Shown here: piece by piece, positions 46,239 to 54,463 of the stretch
How positions within the stretch are numbered: the first letter of the stretch is position 1
How the letters are laid out: the number at the start of each line of letters is the position of its first letter
From: a virus
Direction: 5' to 3' (one strand)
Virus record (IMG/VR): IMGVR_UViG_3300013307_000002
Coordinates: 18,362-82,361 of that record
DNA length: 64,000 bases
The notes under the pieces: generated by a model
The model's input: the letters and a program-made list of their open reading frames with translations, nothing else
Database searches by the model: none
What the model was told of the DNA's origin: nothing
Made by a program: the position numbers and the translations under genes

Positions 46239-46787
46239 TTGAGATATTACACAGGTATCGGAAGTAGGGAAACCCCTTTGCATATCACAGAGCTTATGAA
46301 TCGGATTGGAGAAATCTGTGCTAAGCATAACATCATCCTTAGAAGTGGAGGTGCCGAAGGCGCTGACTCTGCTTTTGAGATGGGGTGTGACTCTGTAAAT
46401 GGTGAAAAAGAAATCTTCATTCCGTGGAACAACTTCAATGGTCGTAGGTCATCTATGAAAGGTGTTTACGTCAGAGGAGATGATGTTCACTCAAGGGTGA
46501 TTGCCCACAGCCTGCATCCTGTTTTTGACAGGCTTGGGAGAGGCGCTCAAGCCCTCCATACAAGAAATGTTAATCAGGTTCTTGGGAAAGATTCAGGCAG
46601 CCCTGAGCCTAGTAGCTTTGTCTTATTCTATGCTCCTGAAACATCATCAGGCAACGTTAAAGGTGGAACAGCTACTGCCGTGAATCTCGCTAAGCGTAAT
46701 AATATTCCTTGCTGGAATATGTGGTCTAATTCTAGTTATGACCAAATCCTAGATTGGATTGATAGTATCTTTAAAGAAAAACAATAA
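46239..46787 (+). CDS. SLOG/DprA-like Rossmann-fold protein
   Basis: Start TTG with AAGGAG. The sequence TGIGSRETP (5-13), ILRSGGAEGADSAFE (about 33-47) and EIFIPW (about 58-63) match the nucleotide-binding SLOG superfamily (DprA/Smf, LOG). Such proteins bind or cleave nucleotide ligands, or bind DNA (DprA). 182 aa, single domain. It precedes the DNA polymerase, so either a DNA-processing role or binding of a nucleotide signal is possible. Confidence 0.82.
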   Translation: MRYYTGIGSRETPLHITELMNRIGEICAKHNIILRSGGAEGADSAFEMGCDSVNGEKEIFIPWNNFNGRRSSMKGVYVRGDDVHSRVIAHSLHPVFDRLGRGAQALHTRNVNQVLGKDSGSPEPSSFVLFYAPETSSGNVKGGTATAVNLAKRNNIPCWNMWSNSSYDQILDWIDSIFKEKQ

Positions 46788-46802
46788 GGAGCTTTTAGGT
46801 AC

Positions 46803-48638
46803 ATGGAGAGTGAAAAGAATGTGAACTATGACCCATTTAAAATTGAAATGTGTGTCGCTGATATTATTAGTCGTCAGTCAAAACATGGAGTAAATTTTAA
46901 TGGTCGTCAAGCACGTTGGTTTGTTCATGTCTTAACAGAGTATATTCTGAATATTGATATTGAACTTATCCCTCTCCTACCCAAAATGCGTGTCGATGGA
47001 ACCTCGTACAGAAAGCCTTTCAAATTGAATGGTGACCTGTCAAAATTTCCTAAGCAGTATGCTGATAGGGTAGGTTTGACAAGAGAGGAAATCGGTGGGC
47101 CGTTTACTGCAATTGAGTATGTAGACTTTGACCCCTCGAAAGTACAACGTGTTAAAGAAGCACTTATGGATGAAGGTTTTCTTCCTCCTGAGTGGAATAG
47201 TGTCAAGAAGCCGTGGAACGTACACGAGTTTCGTCGTGACTTACAACGTATGACTTATGCTGAATGGGTTAACTCCTACAGCAGAGGGAATGCTAGAGAG
47301 CGTCAGATTGCCGCAATGGTTGATGCTGATGTTCAGAAATTTATTCAAAAGCATTTCAAACTACGTACTGTTAATTATATGAAGGCTTATCTTTATGGAT
47401 TAGGCTTCAATGCAAAAACAAGACCACCGACTTTTGATCAAATCAAGAAGAGACTTGCTCTTTCAGATAAGTGGATTACTGCACCAAAAGACTTAGAGGA
47501 GACGCTGGATGAAAGTCTAGGCGGTGACTTAGGTCGAGTAGGTGGACTGCTTAAAAAGCGTATGGTGGCTTCTCACCGTATGGGATTGATTAAAGGTTTG
47601 ATTGACAAGGAGCGCAGTGATGGTAAGTTATCAGCGGATGCTAACCCTTGCGCTACTCCGACTTTTCGTTTCAAGCACCGTGTTGTTGTTAATATTCCTT
47701 CTAGGGGATTCTTTGGTCACGAATGTCGTAGTCTATTCCAGTCTGACATTAGTTCCGATGTTTCTCATAGTAATGCTTTCATTATCACTAACAGTATTCC
47801 TGACGGTTGCTACCTTAAAACAGGTACTAACGTTATTTATGACCAGAAGAAGAATAAGCCGGTAGGTATCTATCAGTATTATGTTCCTGCTGGCTATCAG
47901 GTATTTGTTGGTTATGATGGTTCAGGATTAGAACTTCGTATGCTTGCTCACTACCTCATTGACGAGTGTAGGGAGATGCTTGCTGAAGCTATAGCGGAGA
48001 ATAATCTAGCTAAGAAAGCAACAGCAGAGCGTGGATTAGCTTCAGCTATTCTTTATCGTGATATTCTTCTTGATGGTGACATTCATTCACACAACCAGAA
48101 ACTGGCAGGTCTACCAACTCGTGATAACGCTAAGACGTTTATCTATGCGTTTAACTACGGTGCTGGCGACCTTAAGCTTGGTAGTATCACTGGTGGTGGT
48201 AAAGAGGAAGGGGCTATCATGAGAGAGCGTTTCTTAGCAGAGAATCCTTGTATTGCAATCTTAATTGAGCGCATGACAGAGAAAGCTAAGAAAGGTTATA
48301 TCACTGGTGTTGATGGTCGTAAGATTACAATGCGTAGAGATGCTCAAGGTAAAGTCATGACACACAAAGCTCTGAATACGCTTCTACAGAGTGCTGGTGC
48401 AATTGTCATGAAGTATGCAATGATCTTCTTAGATAAGTGGATTAAGCGTGATAAGCTTCGTTGTGCTAAAGTTATCGACATGCATGATGAAGGTCAGTTT
48501 ACTTGCCACCGTGAAGATGTCACTCCTCTGTGTGATTTAATGAAACTGTGCGTCAAGCAAGCTGGTGAATATCTGAAGATGGAATGTCCTCTAGCTTCTG
48601 ATTGTCAGGTTGGTGTTAACTGGTTACATACTCATTAA
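46803..48638 (+). CDS. T7-type DNA polymerase (family A), polymerase part only
   Basis: Replicative polymerase of 611 aa. Motif A GYDGSGLELRMLAHY near 371-385, O-helix motif B RDNAKTFIYAFNYGAG near 439-454, and motif C MHDEGQF near 559-565 are complete. The N-terminal part lacks the exonuclease acids; the proofreading domain is encoded separately at 36177. AAGGAG ribosome site upstream. Likely works with the T7-like primase-helicase and SSB. Confidence 0.94.
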   Translation: MESEKNVNYDPFKIEMCVADIISRQSKHGVNFNGRQARWFVHVLTEYILNIDIELIPLLPKMRVDGTSYRKPFKLNGDLSKFPKQYADRVGLTREEIGGPFTAIEYVDFDPSKVQRVKEALMDEGFLPPEWNSVKKPWNVHEFRRDLQRMTYAEWVNSYSRGNARERQIAAMVDADVQKFIQKHFKLRTVNYMKAYLYGLGFNAKTRPPTFDQIKKRLALSDKWITAPKDLEETLDESLGGDLGRVGGLLKKRMVASHRMGLIKGLIDKERSDGKLSADANPCATPTFRFKHRVVVNIPSRGFFGHECRSLFQSDISSDVSHSNAFIITNSIPDGCYLKTGTNVIYDQKKNKPVGIYQYYVPAGYQVFVGYDGSGLELRMLAHYLIDECREMLAEAIAENNLAKKATAERGLASAILYRDILLDGDIHSHNQKLAGLPTRDNAKTFIYAFNYGAGDLKLGSITGGGKEEGAIMRERFLAENPCIAILIERMTEKAKKGYITGVDGRKITMRRDAQGKVMTHKALNTLLQSAGAIVMKYAMIFLDKWIKRDKLRCAKVIDMHDEGQFTCHREDVTPLCDLMKLCVKQAGEYLKMECPLASDCQVGVNWLHTH

Positions 48639-48650
48639 TAGGGAACATGA

Positions 48651-48821
48651 ATGTCAGATGCAGTAACAAGCGAATTAAAAGATACCACCGAATATGATGT
48701 TTGGTGGTATTTAAAGAACTATAATAAACCTCAATGGGTTAATTCCCATGAGGTTGCATGGCGATACAGAATGTACGGTAAAAAATATAATCTACCAAAA
48801 CCAATAAAAGGTGAGAAATGA
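48651..48821 (+). CDS. Hypothetical protein, 56 aa
   Basis: AGGGAA ribosome site; aromatic and charged. Coupled to the next gene by ATGA. Unrecognised. Confidence 0.65.
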   Translation: MSDAVTSELKDTTEYDVWWYLKNYNKPQWVNSHEVAWRYRMYGKKYNLPKPIKGEK

Positions 48822-49024
48822 AAAGGTATTTTTGGATTGTAGATGAATGGGGGTGTATGAATTTCTTTGATAATATCTCAGATTTTCGACATGCTCGTAA
48901 ACACATTCACGGAATGATGGAGGGGGATACCTTCCATTATGGCAACTTTATGGCAGAGAATGTAGAAGATTGTTGGGCTACGGAAGATGTTCTTAAATGG
49001 AAAGATGGAATCTCCAATGACTGA
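48818..49024 (+). CDS. Hypothetical protein, 68 aa
   Basis: Rich in Trp, His and Phe; start in the previous stop. Unrecognised. Confidence 0.68.
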   Translation: MKRYFWIVDEWGCMNFFDNISDFRHARKHIHGMMEGDTFHYGNFMAENVEDCWATEDVLKWKDGISND

Positions 49025-49184
49025 AATGATTATTTATTATCACACTTACTATGTCAGCAGCGGTAAAGGCCACAGGAAAATTCATAAGGTTTACTTCACT
49101 AAAGAGGAGGCAGACGAGCATCTGCTTCTTATGGGAGGTGAGATGAAACCTTTCAAGGAGATTAGCAATGACGACATTAGCTGA
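49017..49184 (+). CDS. Hypothetical protein, 55 aa
   Basis: Overlaps both neighbours; ribosome site weak, start uncertain by a few codons. Unrecognised. Confidence 0.58.
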   Translation: MTEMIIYYHTYYVSSGKGHRKIHKVYFTKEEADEHLLLMGGEMKPFKEISNDDIS

Positions 49185-49650
49185 AATACGTGCAGCATTA
49201 GACAGATCTCAATGGGAATCAATAACTCGACATTTTGAAGCTGTCTCACACCAACATGAATTACGTATGACACCTGACGACTGGAGAGGTGATGCATCTT
49301 CATCTTTGGTTTCTACGACCCCTTATGAGGGGATGTTTAGATGGACAGTCAGATGCAACTCTTGTGGAACAATCATTGAAGGAGATTCCTGTGACTATGA
49401 GCGGTGTGAAAGAGTAGCATCTGCGGGAATAGTCAACGGAGTTATGACAGTAACAGATCATTTAGGAATAGAGAGAGCTAGGATAGGAGACATATCCACT
49501 GTTAATGATCATAATATTCCAAGAGGGTGGGTAGTAGCTGATGGTCGTGCTGTTAGTAGTGGAAGGTATGGTAGCTCTATCTCTAATATGGATGCGAATA
49601 GAGGGGGGTATGGATGGGGACTAAGCTCCAGAATAGGTTCGAGCCGCTGA
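49168..49650 (+). CDS. Hypothetical protein with zinc-like motif, 160 aa
   Basis: CNSCGT near residue 63 with CDYERC about 12 residues later suggests a metal site. C-terminal third is Gly/Ser/Arg-rich and looks disordered. AAGGAG ribosome site. Unrecognised. Confidence 0.72.
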   Translation: MTTLAEIRAALDRSQWESITRHFEAVSHQHELRMTPDDWRGDASSSLVSTTPYEGMFRWTVRCNSCGTIIEGDSCDYERCERVASAGIVNGVMTVTDHLGIERARIGDISTVNDHNIPRGWVVADGRAVSSGRYGSSISNMDANRGGYGWGLSSRIGSSR

Positions 49651-50045
49651 GAATAGCATTAGATTATGATGATACATTCTCCGCTGATAAGCCGATGTGG
49701 GCTAATATAGTAGCTTTCATGAAGGCTAATGGATGTGATGTAAGATTCGTAACATCTAGATTTGAATCAACTAATAAATATAGTAATGAAGATATTCTTC
49801 AAGACTCTGATAGAATAAATATTCCTATCATCTTTTGTAATGGTAAATCAAAACAAGAAGTAGTTGATAGAGTTAATTTCAAAGTTAATATCTGGATAGA
49901 TGATTATCCTTTATGGATACCTAGTCATAATGACATGGTTAAACTTCTATCTAAATCTTCTAGTTTACCAGAGACTAATGTTAATCTCTCTTCTTCTACT
50001 TCAGAGGAAAAATATTCAACAGAAACTCTAGTTATTCCTAGATAA
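49614..50045 (+). CDS. HAD-like phosphatase
   Basis: LDYDDTFSAD (about 16-25) carries the HAD nucleophile and acid pair; VTSR near 46 is motif II and IWIDDYP near 93 the final acidic motif. 143 aa, so a minimal HAD with a serine-rich tail, similar to phage polynucleotide-kinase-phosphatase or 5'-nucleotidase-like proteins. Substrate unknown. Overlaps the previous gene by 37 bases. Confidence 0.78.
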   Translation: MGTKLQNRFEPLRIALDYDDTFSADKPMWANIVAFMKANGCDVRFVTSRFESTNKYSNEDILQDSDRINIPIIFCNGKSKQEVVDRVNFKVNIWIDDYPLWIPSHNDMVKLLSKSSSLPETNVNLSSSTSEEKYSTETLVIPR

Positions 50046-50068
50046 GTGGTACTCTAGCCTTACTCTAT

Positions 50069-50166
50069 ATAATGGATAAAGCATATAGCTTAGCTTAGCT
50101 TTGATATGCTAGCTTTGCTAGATGCTTCCAATCAGAAGTTAATAATACTCTTGTCCAAGATGGACA
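50069..50166 (+). promoter_or_regulatory. Promoter-like and hairpin-rich leader of the SSB gene
   Basis: ATAATGGATA (50069-50078) matches the proposed phage-sigma element. It is followed by AGCATAT/ATATGCT (50080-50086 with 50104-50110), CTAGC/GCTAG (50109-50121) and TGTCC/GGACA (50152-50166), the last ending 25 bases before the start codon. A likely regulated leader. Confidence 0.5.
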
Positions 50167-50191
50167 CAATTCAAATAAGGATATACATAAT

Positions 50192-50938
50192 ATGTCAATG
50201 ATTCCACAGATGGCTTCTACTTCTACTGCTAAGAAATTCACCTACAACGTTATTCCTGATGGTGAGTACGAAGCTCGTATCGTTCGTTTTATTGGTCTTG
50301 GTGTTCACAAGCAAGATCCTTGGACTGACCCTAAAACGAAAGAAGTGAAAGAGAAGCAACCTGCATTCCGTGCTGATGTGACTTTCGAGTTGATTGGTCA
50401 GGATGCAACTGGAGTTGATTCAGAAGGTAAGCCACTGGAAGCTCGTCCAGCTTGTCAGTTTAAGACTTACCCAGTTAATCCTCGTGCTAAGAACTCCGGT
50501 ATGCTGGATCTTTGCAAAATGATTGACCCATCCATTCAGGCTCTGAAAGGTGATCTGAACTGGTTCAAAGAAGTTCTGTTAGGTCAGCCAGTCAACATCA
50601 CGATTGGTAACTACACTAACAAAGCAGGTGAAGTTAAGAATAAGATTGTTCGTATCGACCCAATCCCAGCTAAGTATCGTGGTGGTGTTGGTGAAGCTCG
50701 TACCGATCTGGTATTCTTCGAACCATATGCAACCACTGACGAGAACGTAGCGTCTTACAATAAGATCTACCCTTATCAGCGTAACCTTCTGGTTGATGCT
50801 ATGGATGCTAAGAATATTCCACTGGCAGGCAAAGAAGTTGAGAAAGCTGCTAGCACAGAAATGCAAGAACCTAAAGCTACTGTTGAAACTATCGACAAAG
50901 AGCCAAACATTGTACTGGATGATGATATCCCGTTTTAA
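50192..50938 (+). CDS. Single-stranded DNA-binding protein
   Basis: 248-aa protein with an OB-fold-like beta core (residues about 15-170) and an acidic C-terminal tip DDDIPF, the hallmark by which SSBs contact replication partners. Host-like codons and a long dedicated leader suggest abundant, regulated synthesis. Followed by a terminator, so it is transcribed alone. Assignment rests on the tip and replication context rather than on a firm family match. Confidence 0.78.
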   Translation: MSMIPQMASTSTAKKFTYNVIPDGEYEARIVRFIGLGVHKQDPWTDPKTKEVKEKQPAFRADVTFELIGQDATGVDSEGKPLEARPACQFKTYPVNPRAKNSGMLDLCKMIDPSIQALKGDLNWFKEVLLGQPVNITIGNYTNKAGEVKNKIVRIDPIPAKYRGGVGEARTDLVFFEPYATTDENVASYNKIYPYQRNLLVDAMDAKNIPLAGKEVEKAASTEMQEPKATVETIDKEPNIVLDDDIPF

Positions 50939-50958
50939 TGTTAGGTTAAACTAATAAG

Positions 50959-50982
50959 AGGCTGCCTTCGGGTGGCCTTTTT
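50959..50982 (+). terminator. Rho-independent terminator
   Basis: AGGCTGCC/GGTGGCCT stem with TTCG loop, then TTTTT. Confidence 0.9.
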
Positions 50983-50997
50983 CTTTCTGGAGCATAT

Positions 50998-51348
50998 ATG
51001 TTCGATAAATGTAAGAAATGTGGTAAACGTTATTTTCTAAAAGCATCTGCATTAATATGTGCAGTGAACGATTATGAAAATGAACGGTCTAACTTAGAAA
51101 TCTTAATGAAAGCAAGCAGGAGAATCTCTATGGATATTCGTACCCGTCGTGAAAAAGAAGAGAATGAACGTCGCCGTCGCAGTAATAGTGGTTCATCAAG
51201 CAGATCTTCGTCTACATCAAATATGATTACAGATAGTGTGATTTACTCTGGGGCTTATGATAGTTATTCTTCCAGCTCTAGCTCAAGTTCATACGATTCG
51301 GGCAGCAGTTGTGATTCTTCCTCCTCTTCATCATCTTCGTGTGATTAA
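50998..51348 (+). CDS. Zinc-motif protein with poly-serine tail, 116 aa
   Basis: CKKCGK at residues 5-10 and one later cysteine suggest metal binding; the middle is an Arg/Glu-rich helix; the last 45 residues are a low-complexity Ser/Tyr/Asp tail ending SCD. Unrecognised. The tail is probably disordered. Good GGAG ribosome site. Confidence 0.72.
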   Translation: MFDKCKKCGKRYFLKASALICAVNDYENERSNLEILMKASRRISMDIRTRREKEENERRRRSNSGSSSRSSSTSNMITDSVIYSGAYDSYSSSSSSSSYDSGSSCDSSSSSSSSCD

Positions 51349-51371
51349 TGTTGAACTTGAGGATGAACTAG

Positions 51372-51740
51372 ATGCAATTAAGCGTAACAACAATTGACAG
51401 GGCTTTGTCTATTGCATTGTTCGTAGCAACCTTTGCAGGGGGTTATTATGTAAAAGGTTTAGTTACTGATAAAGATGCACTAGCCCAAGAAAAGATTTCT
51501 CAACAGATTGTTCAGAAACAAGATGAAGCTGCTAGTGCAGTGGCTACTAAGGTTCTGGATAACCTGTCTGCATGGAGGCAGAATACACGAGATGTTGTTA
51601 AAGAAATCCACACTGAAACAAGCAACCCTGTGTTTGTTAATGTCTGCGCTACTGATAAGTACGTCGAGTTGTTCAACCAGAGGCAGCGCCAAGCCAGAGC
51701 GGCCCTTGCCGGTGAACTTAAAGCAGAAGTGCAGCATTGA
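51372..51740 (+). CDS. Inner-membrane spanin (Rz-like)
   Basis: i-spanin for outer-membrane disruption at lysis. One N-terminal membrane anchor (about residues 9-30), then a long periplasmic coiled coil (KISQQIVQKQDEAASAVATK) with one cysteine. 122 aa. The o-spanin gene starts inside it in another frame, the classic Rz/Rz1 layout. Confidence 0.82.
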   Translation: MQLSVTTIDRALSIALFVATFAGGYYVKGLVTDKDALAQEKISQQIVQKQDEAASAVATKVLDNLSAWRQNTRDVVKEIHTETSNPVFVNVCATDKYVELFNQRQRQARAALAGELKAEVQH

Positions 51741-51873
51741 TGTACCAGAGCTAACAGGGCCAACAGGTTTAGCTCTAACGAAAATAAATGATTGGTATCA
51801 GGATGAATACACACAATGTGCAGCCAATCATAATGGATTAATTGATGCTCTCAAGGAAAGAGGTATCCAATAA
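51592..51873 (+). CDS. Outer-membrane spanin lipoprotein (Rz1-like), overlapping the i-spanin gene
   Basis: Start chosen to give a lipoprotein signal (MLLKKSTLKQATLCLLM...) with lipobox ISTSSC at about residues 22-27; GGAGG lies 13 bases ahead. The mature 67-residue part is proline-containing (PERPLPVNL) as in other o-spanins. It overlaps the i-spanin by half its length and extends past it. Confidence 0.8.
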   Translation: MLLKKSTLKQATLCLLMSALLISTSSCSTRGSAKPERPLPVNLKQKCSIDVPELTGPTGLALTKINDWYQDEYTQCAANHNGLIDALKERGIQ

Positions 51874-52055
51874 TGTTTTTAGTCTTTGCCGGTCAAGGAT
51901 CATTTGACTATAATAGGGCAGGTGGTTGGAACGACTTCATTGAAGAGTTTCATCAAGAAGAGGTTGCTTTAGCTTTTGGTGAAAAACTTAAAAGTCAGTA
52001 TGCATGGGTTCAAGTTGTAGATTCAGATGTTAGAAAGATTATTTGGGAATATTAA
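51873..52055 (+). CDS. Hypothetical protein, 60 aa, similar to part of the exonuclease
   Basis: TAATG-coupled behind the o-spanin. Its start MFLVFAGQGSFDYNR resembles MFLVFSGQGNFRYEH inside the 5'-3' exonuclease at 53433, suggesting a fragment duplicated from that gene and since diverged. No catalytic acids of that family are retained. Confidence 0.62.
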   Translation: MFLVFAGQGSFDYNRAGGWNDFIEEFHQEEVALAFGEKLKSQYAWVQVVDSDVRKIIWEY

Positions 52056-52070
52056 TGACATGGAGGTCAT

Positions 52071-52718
52071 ATGGCTGGTAAAACTACAGCAACCCGTTAT
52101 CGTATTCATGGTATCCCTATTGTGTATTGTGACAACTACACAGAGTTCTATAAAAAGAACTGGGGAGTAGTACACAAGTTCTTCATGTATGATTTAAAAG
52201 ATTATCATGAAGCTGAGGATATTACTCAGGATATCTTTATCAACGTCTGGAGATTTATCTTTGAACGCGATGAAAAGATTTATCGACTGCTTCCATCCCA
52301 CCAAGAGAATATGACTTATCAGGTTAAGAATATTATCTGGTCTATTCGTTCTAACCGAAACACAATGCTTGAACGTCGTATTGATGTATTGACTGAGAGT
52401 ATGATGTTTGATAATCCTAATAGTGATGAAACCCCTCTAGAAACGGTTGTAAACCGCTGTCATAGTGTAGGCGACCCATTCACTGAGTCTCGTGTTTATT
52501 TCTTCTTAGAAGACCTTCAGGAGTCTTATAGCGATAAGAAAGTAAGTGATATGTTCACACTAATTTTCTTAGGTTTCTCTCACGATGAAATTCAACAGAA
52601 ACTGAACATCTCACACGGAACATTCTACCGTCGTTATAAAGATCACAAAGCTAAATACGAAACTATTGCTTTGAATCACTTTTCATCAGAGGAGATGGAG
52701 CTTCATGAAGGAAATTAA
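52071..52718 (+). CDS. ECF-like sigma factor
   Basis: Phage RNA polymerase sigma factor. Region 2 is clear: YHEAEDITQDIFINVWRFI (about residues 45-63). Region 4-like HTH FSHDEIQQKLNISHGTFYRR near 165-184. 215 aa, typical ECF size. phiEco32-type phages are known to encode such a sigma for middle and late genes. Candidate target promoters with AATG(T/G)ATA lie at 2759, 9617, 39064 and 50069. GGAGG ribosome site. Coupled to the following genes. Confidence 0.87.
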   Translation: MAGKTTATRYRIHGIPIVYCDNYTEFYKKNWGVVHKFFMYDLKDYHEAEDITQDIFINVWRFIFERDEKIYRLLPSHQENMTYQVKNIIWSIRSNRNTMLERRIDVLTESMMFDNPNSDETPLETVVNRCHSVGDPFTESRVYFFLEDLQESYSDKKVSDMFTLIFLGFSHDEIQQKLNISHGTFYRRYKDHKAKYETIALNHFSSEEMELHEGN

Positions 52719-52896
52719 GTCTTTCGGTTTTTACACTGTTTATTTTGTTAAGTATGTCCAGAAGTATTGGGTAATCAATACCGCTGAAGATGTTCTTGAA
52801 GCTGTACCAGATTCCTTACCGGAGGCTTTGGCGGTTGCCGAAGCTTTCAATAATAGCCTTGCTAAATTTATTATGGAAAACGATGCAAATGACTAA
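52705..52896 (+). CDS. Hypothetical protein, 63 aa
   Basis: GGAGATGG ribosome site within the sigma gene end. Small alpha/beta protein; an anti-sigma role would be possible from adjacency, but nothing in the sequence shows it. Confidence 0.68.
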   Translation: MKEIKSFGFYTVYFVKYVQKYWVINTAEDVLEAVPDSLPEALAVAEAFNNSLAKFIMENDAND

Positions 52897-53482
52897 AGTA
52901 GTTATTCTGAATGGCCCACCACGTAGCGGTAAAGATACTATTGGAACCTTTGCTGCTGATGATTGGGGGTTTGCTACTCTGGCTTTTAAAGAGCCTATGT
53001 ATCGTATTGCAGCAGATACTATTGGCATGAGTTATGAAGATTTCATGTTCAATTATGAAACTGATGGATGGAAAGATACTAAGGTAAAGGGTTGGGGAGG
53101 TAAGTCTGTTAGGGATCTGATGATTGCTATTAGTGAGACTTACATTAAACCTTTCTTTGGTGAAGATTACTTCGGTCGTAAAGTGGCTGAGAAGATGGAA
53201 AAGATGTCCCCATACGTAGCTCATTATATTATGACTGATGGGGGTTTCTTTGCTGAAGTTGATGCATTAGTAAAAGCGGGGATTGACGTTTACGTCGTCC
53301 ATATGTTCCGAGACGGTTGCACATTCGAGGGCGATTCTAGAGATTACATAGATCACCCGGAAGTAACAACCCTTATGCTGGAAAACAACGGAACGATTGA
53401 AGAAGCTCTAGAAGAACTGACAAGGATGTTAAGTGCTTATGGATTACCAACTTGCCCCGGAGACGATAACCCCGTCCTATGA
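52889..53482 (+). CDS. Deoxynucleoside monophosphate kinase-like
   Basis: P-loop NGPPRSGKDTI at about residues 7-17 followed by a kinase-like sequence (EPMYRIAADTIG; VHMFRDGCTFEGDSRDY). 197 aa. Resembles phage dNMP kinases that turn dNMPs into dNDPs for replication. Start at the ATG inside the previous gene end. Overlaps the exonuclease gene by 50 bases. Confidence 0.83.
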   Translation: MTKVVILNGPPRSGKDTIGTFAADDWGFATLAFKEPMYRIAADTIGMSYEDFMFNYETDGWKDTKVKGWGGKSVRDLMIAISETYIKPFFGEDYFGRKVAEKMEKMSPYVAHYIMTDGGFFAEVDALVKAGIDVYVVHMFRDGCTFEGDSRDYIDHPEVTTLMLENNGTIEEALEELTRMLSAYGLPTCPGDDNPVL

Positions 53483-54284
53483 TTATACGTTAGCTCTTGT
53501 CGATGCCGATGTTCTTCGATATGAGATAGGAGCTATTCAGACTGATCACCCCTTCTTGGCTGGGAATAAAATCCCGGCTAACCCTGAGTTTATCTATCAA
53601 CGGATTGAGGATAGACTTAGGAGAATCAAAGAAGCAACAAGCTGTTATAATATGTTCCTAGTATTCAGTGGACAAGGTAATTTCAGATACGAACATGCTA
53701 CCCTTGAACCATATAAAGGAAAGCGTACAGGTGTCGAAAAGCCCCACCACTGGATTACAGTAGATAACTACTTGAAGCAACATTATGATCACATCATAAT
53801 TAATAGTCGTGAAGCAGATGATTATTTAGCAGAGCGACAACGAGTAGATAAGAATACAATTATCTGTACTCGTGATAAGGATTTGTTAGTGACTCCCGGA
53901 TGGCATTATCGCTGGGCTTGCGGAGAGAATCAACCTGAAGTACCTCCTCATTATGTAACCGAGCTAGAAGCTTGGAGAAACTTCTTCTATCAAATGCTCA
54001 TTGGAGATAACACTGATAATATTATTGGTTGTGGTGAAAGACGACCTGTTATCAGAGGTGGTAAGGAAGTAATGTGGAGGTTTGGTATAGGTTCTAAAGC
54101 AGCCAAAAAGCTCTTATCTGGTTGTCAAACAACTACTGGCATGTATCATACTGTTAGAGCAGAATACTTGAGACTATTCCCTGATAAATGGGAATGTAAT
54201 ATGTTAGAGAACGCTAGACTACTATTTGTCGGACAAAGAGAAGATGATTTGTTTGATTGGTCTTGGCTAACTAAAGAATGGTAA
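53433..54284 (+). CDS. 5'-3' exonuclease (T7 gp6 / FEN-like)
   Basis: Nuclease with a PIN/FEN fold: LVDADVLRYE (22-31), NSREADDYLAERQ and ICTRDKDLLVTPG (near 130-160) supply metal-binding acids, and MLIGDNTDNIIGC plus FGIGSKAAKKLL give the DNA-binding helix-hairpin-helix. 283 aa. Removes primers and degrades host DNA in T7-like phages. GTG start with AAGGA ahead; an ATG two codons later is possible. Confidence 0.88.
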   Translation: MLMDYQLAPETITPSYDYTLALVDADVLRYEIGAIQTDHPFLAGNKIPANPEFIYQRIEDRLRRIKEATSCYNMFLVFSGQGNFRYEHATLEPYKGKRTGVEKPHHWITVDNYLKQHYDHIIINSREADDYLAERQRVDKNTIICTRDKDLLVTPGWHYRWACGENQPEVPPHYVTELEAWRNFFYQMLIGDNTDNIIGCGERRPVIRGGKEVMWRFGIGSKAAKKLLSGCQTTTGMYHTVRAEYLRLFPDKWECNMLENARLLFVGQREDDLFDWSWLTKEW

Positions 54285-54305
54285 CATATTACTCAAGGAT
54301 GATAT

Positions 54306-54461
54306 ATGAAAGTAGATTACAGCCGCTATGAAGAGATGGAAACTCGTCAATCAACTCGTGATGTTCGTATTAAAAATCACCTGATGGATAAGCGTGGTAA
54401 TAAGTCTCGTACATACAAGACCTCCCATCGTGTTGAAAAACGTCGAGATTGGGAGGAATAA
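54306..54461 (+). CDS. Hypothetical basic protein, 51 aa
   Basis: AAGGAT ribosome site. Highly basic, no hydrophobic core; probably nucleic-acid binding. Unrecognised. Confidence 0.68.
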   Translation: MKVDYSRYEEMETRQSTRDVRIKNHLMDKRGNKSRTYKTSHRVEKRRDWEE

Positions 54462-54463
54462 GA

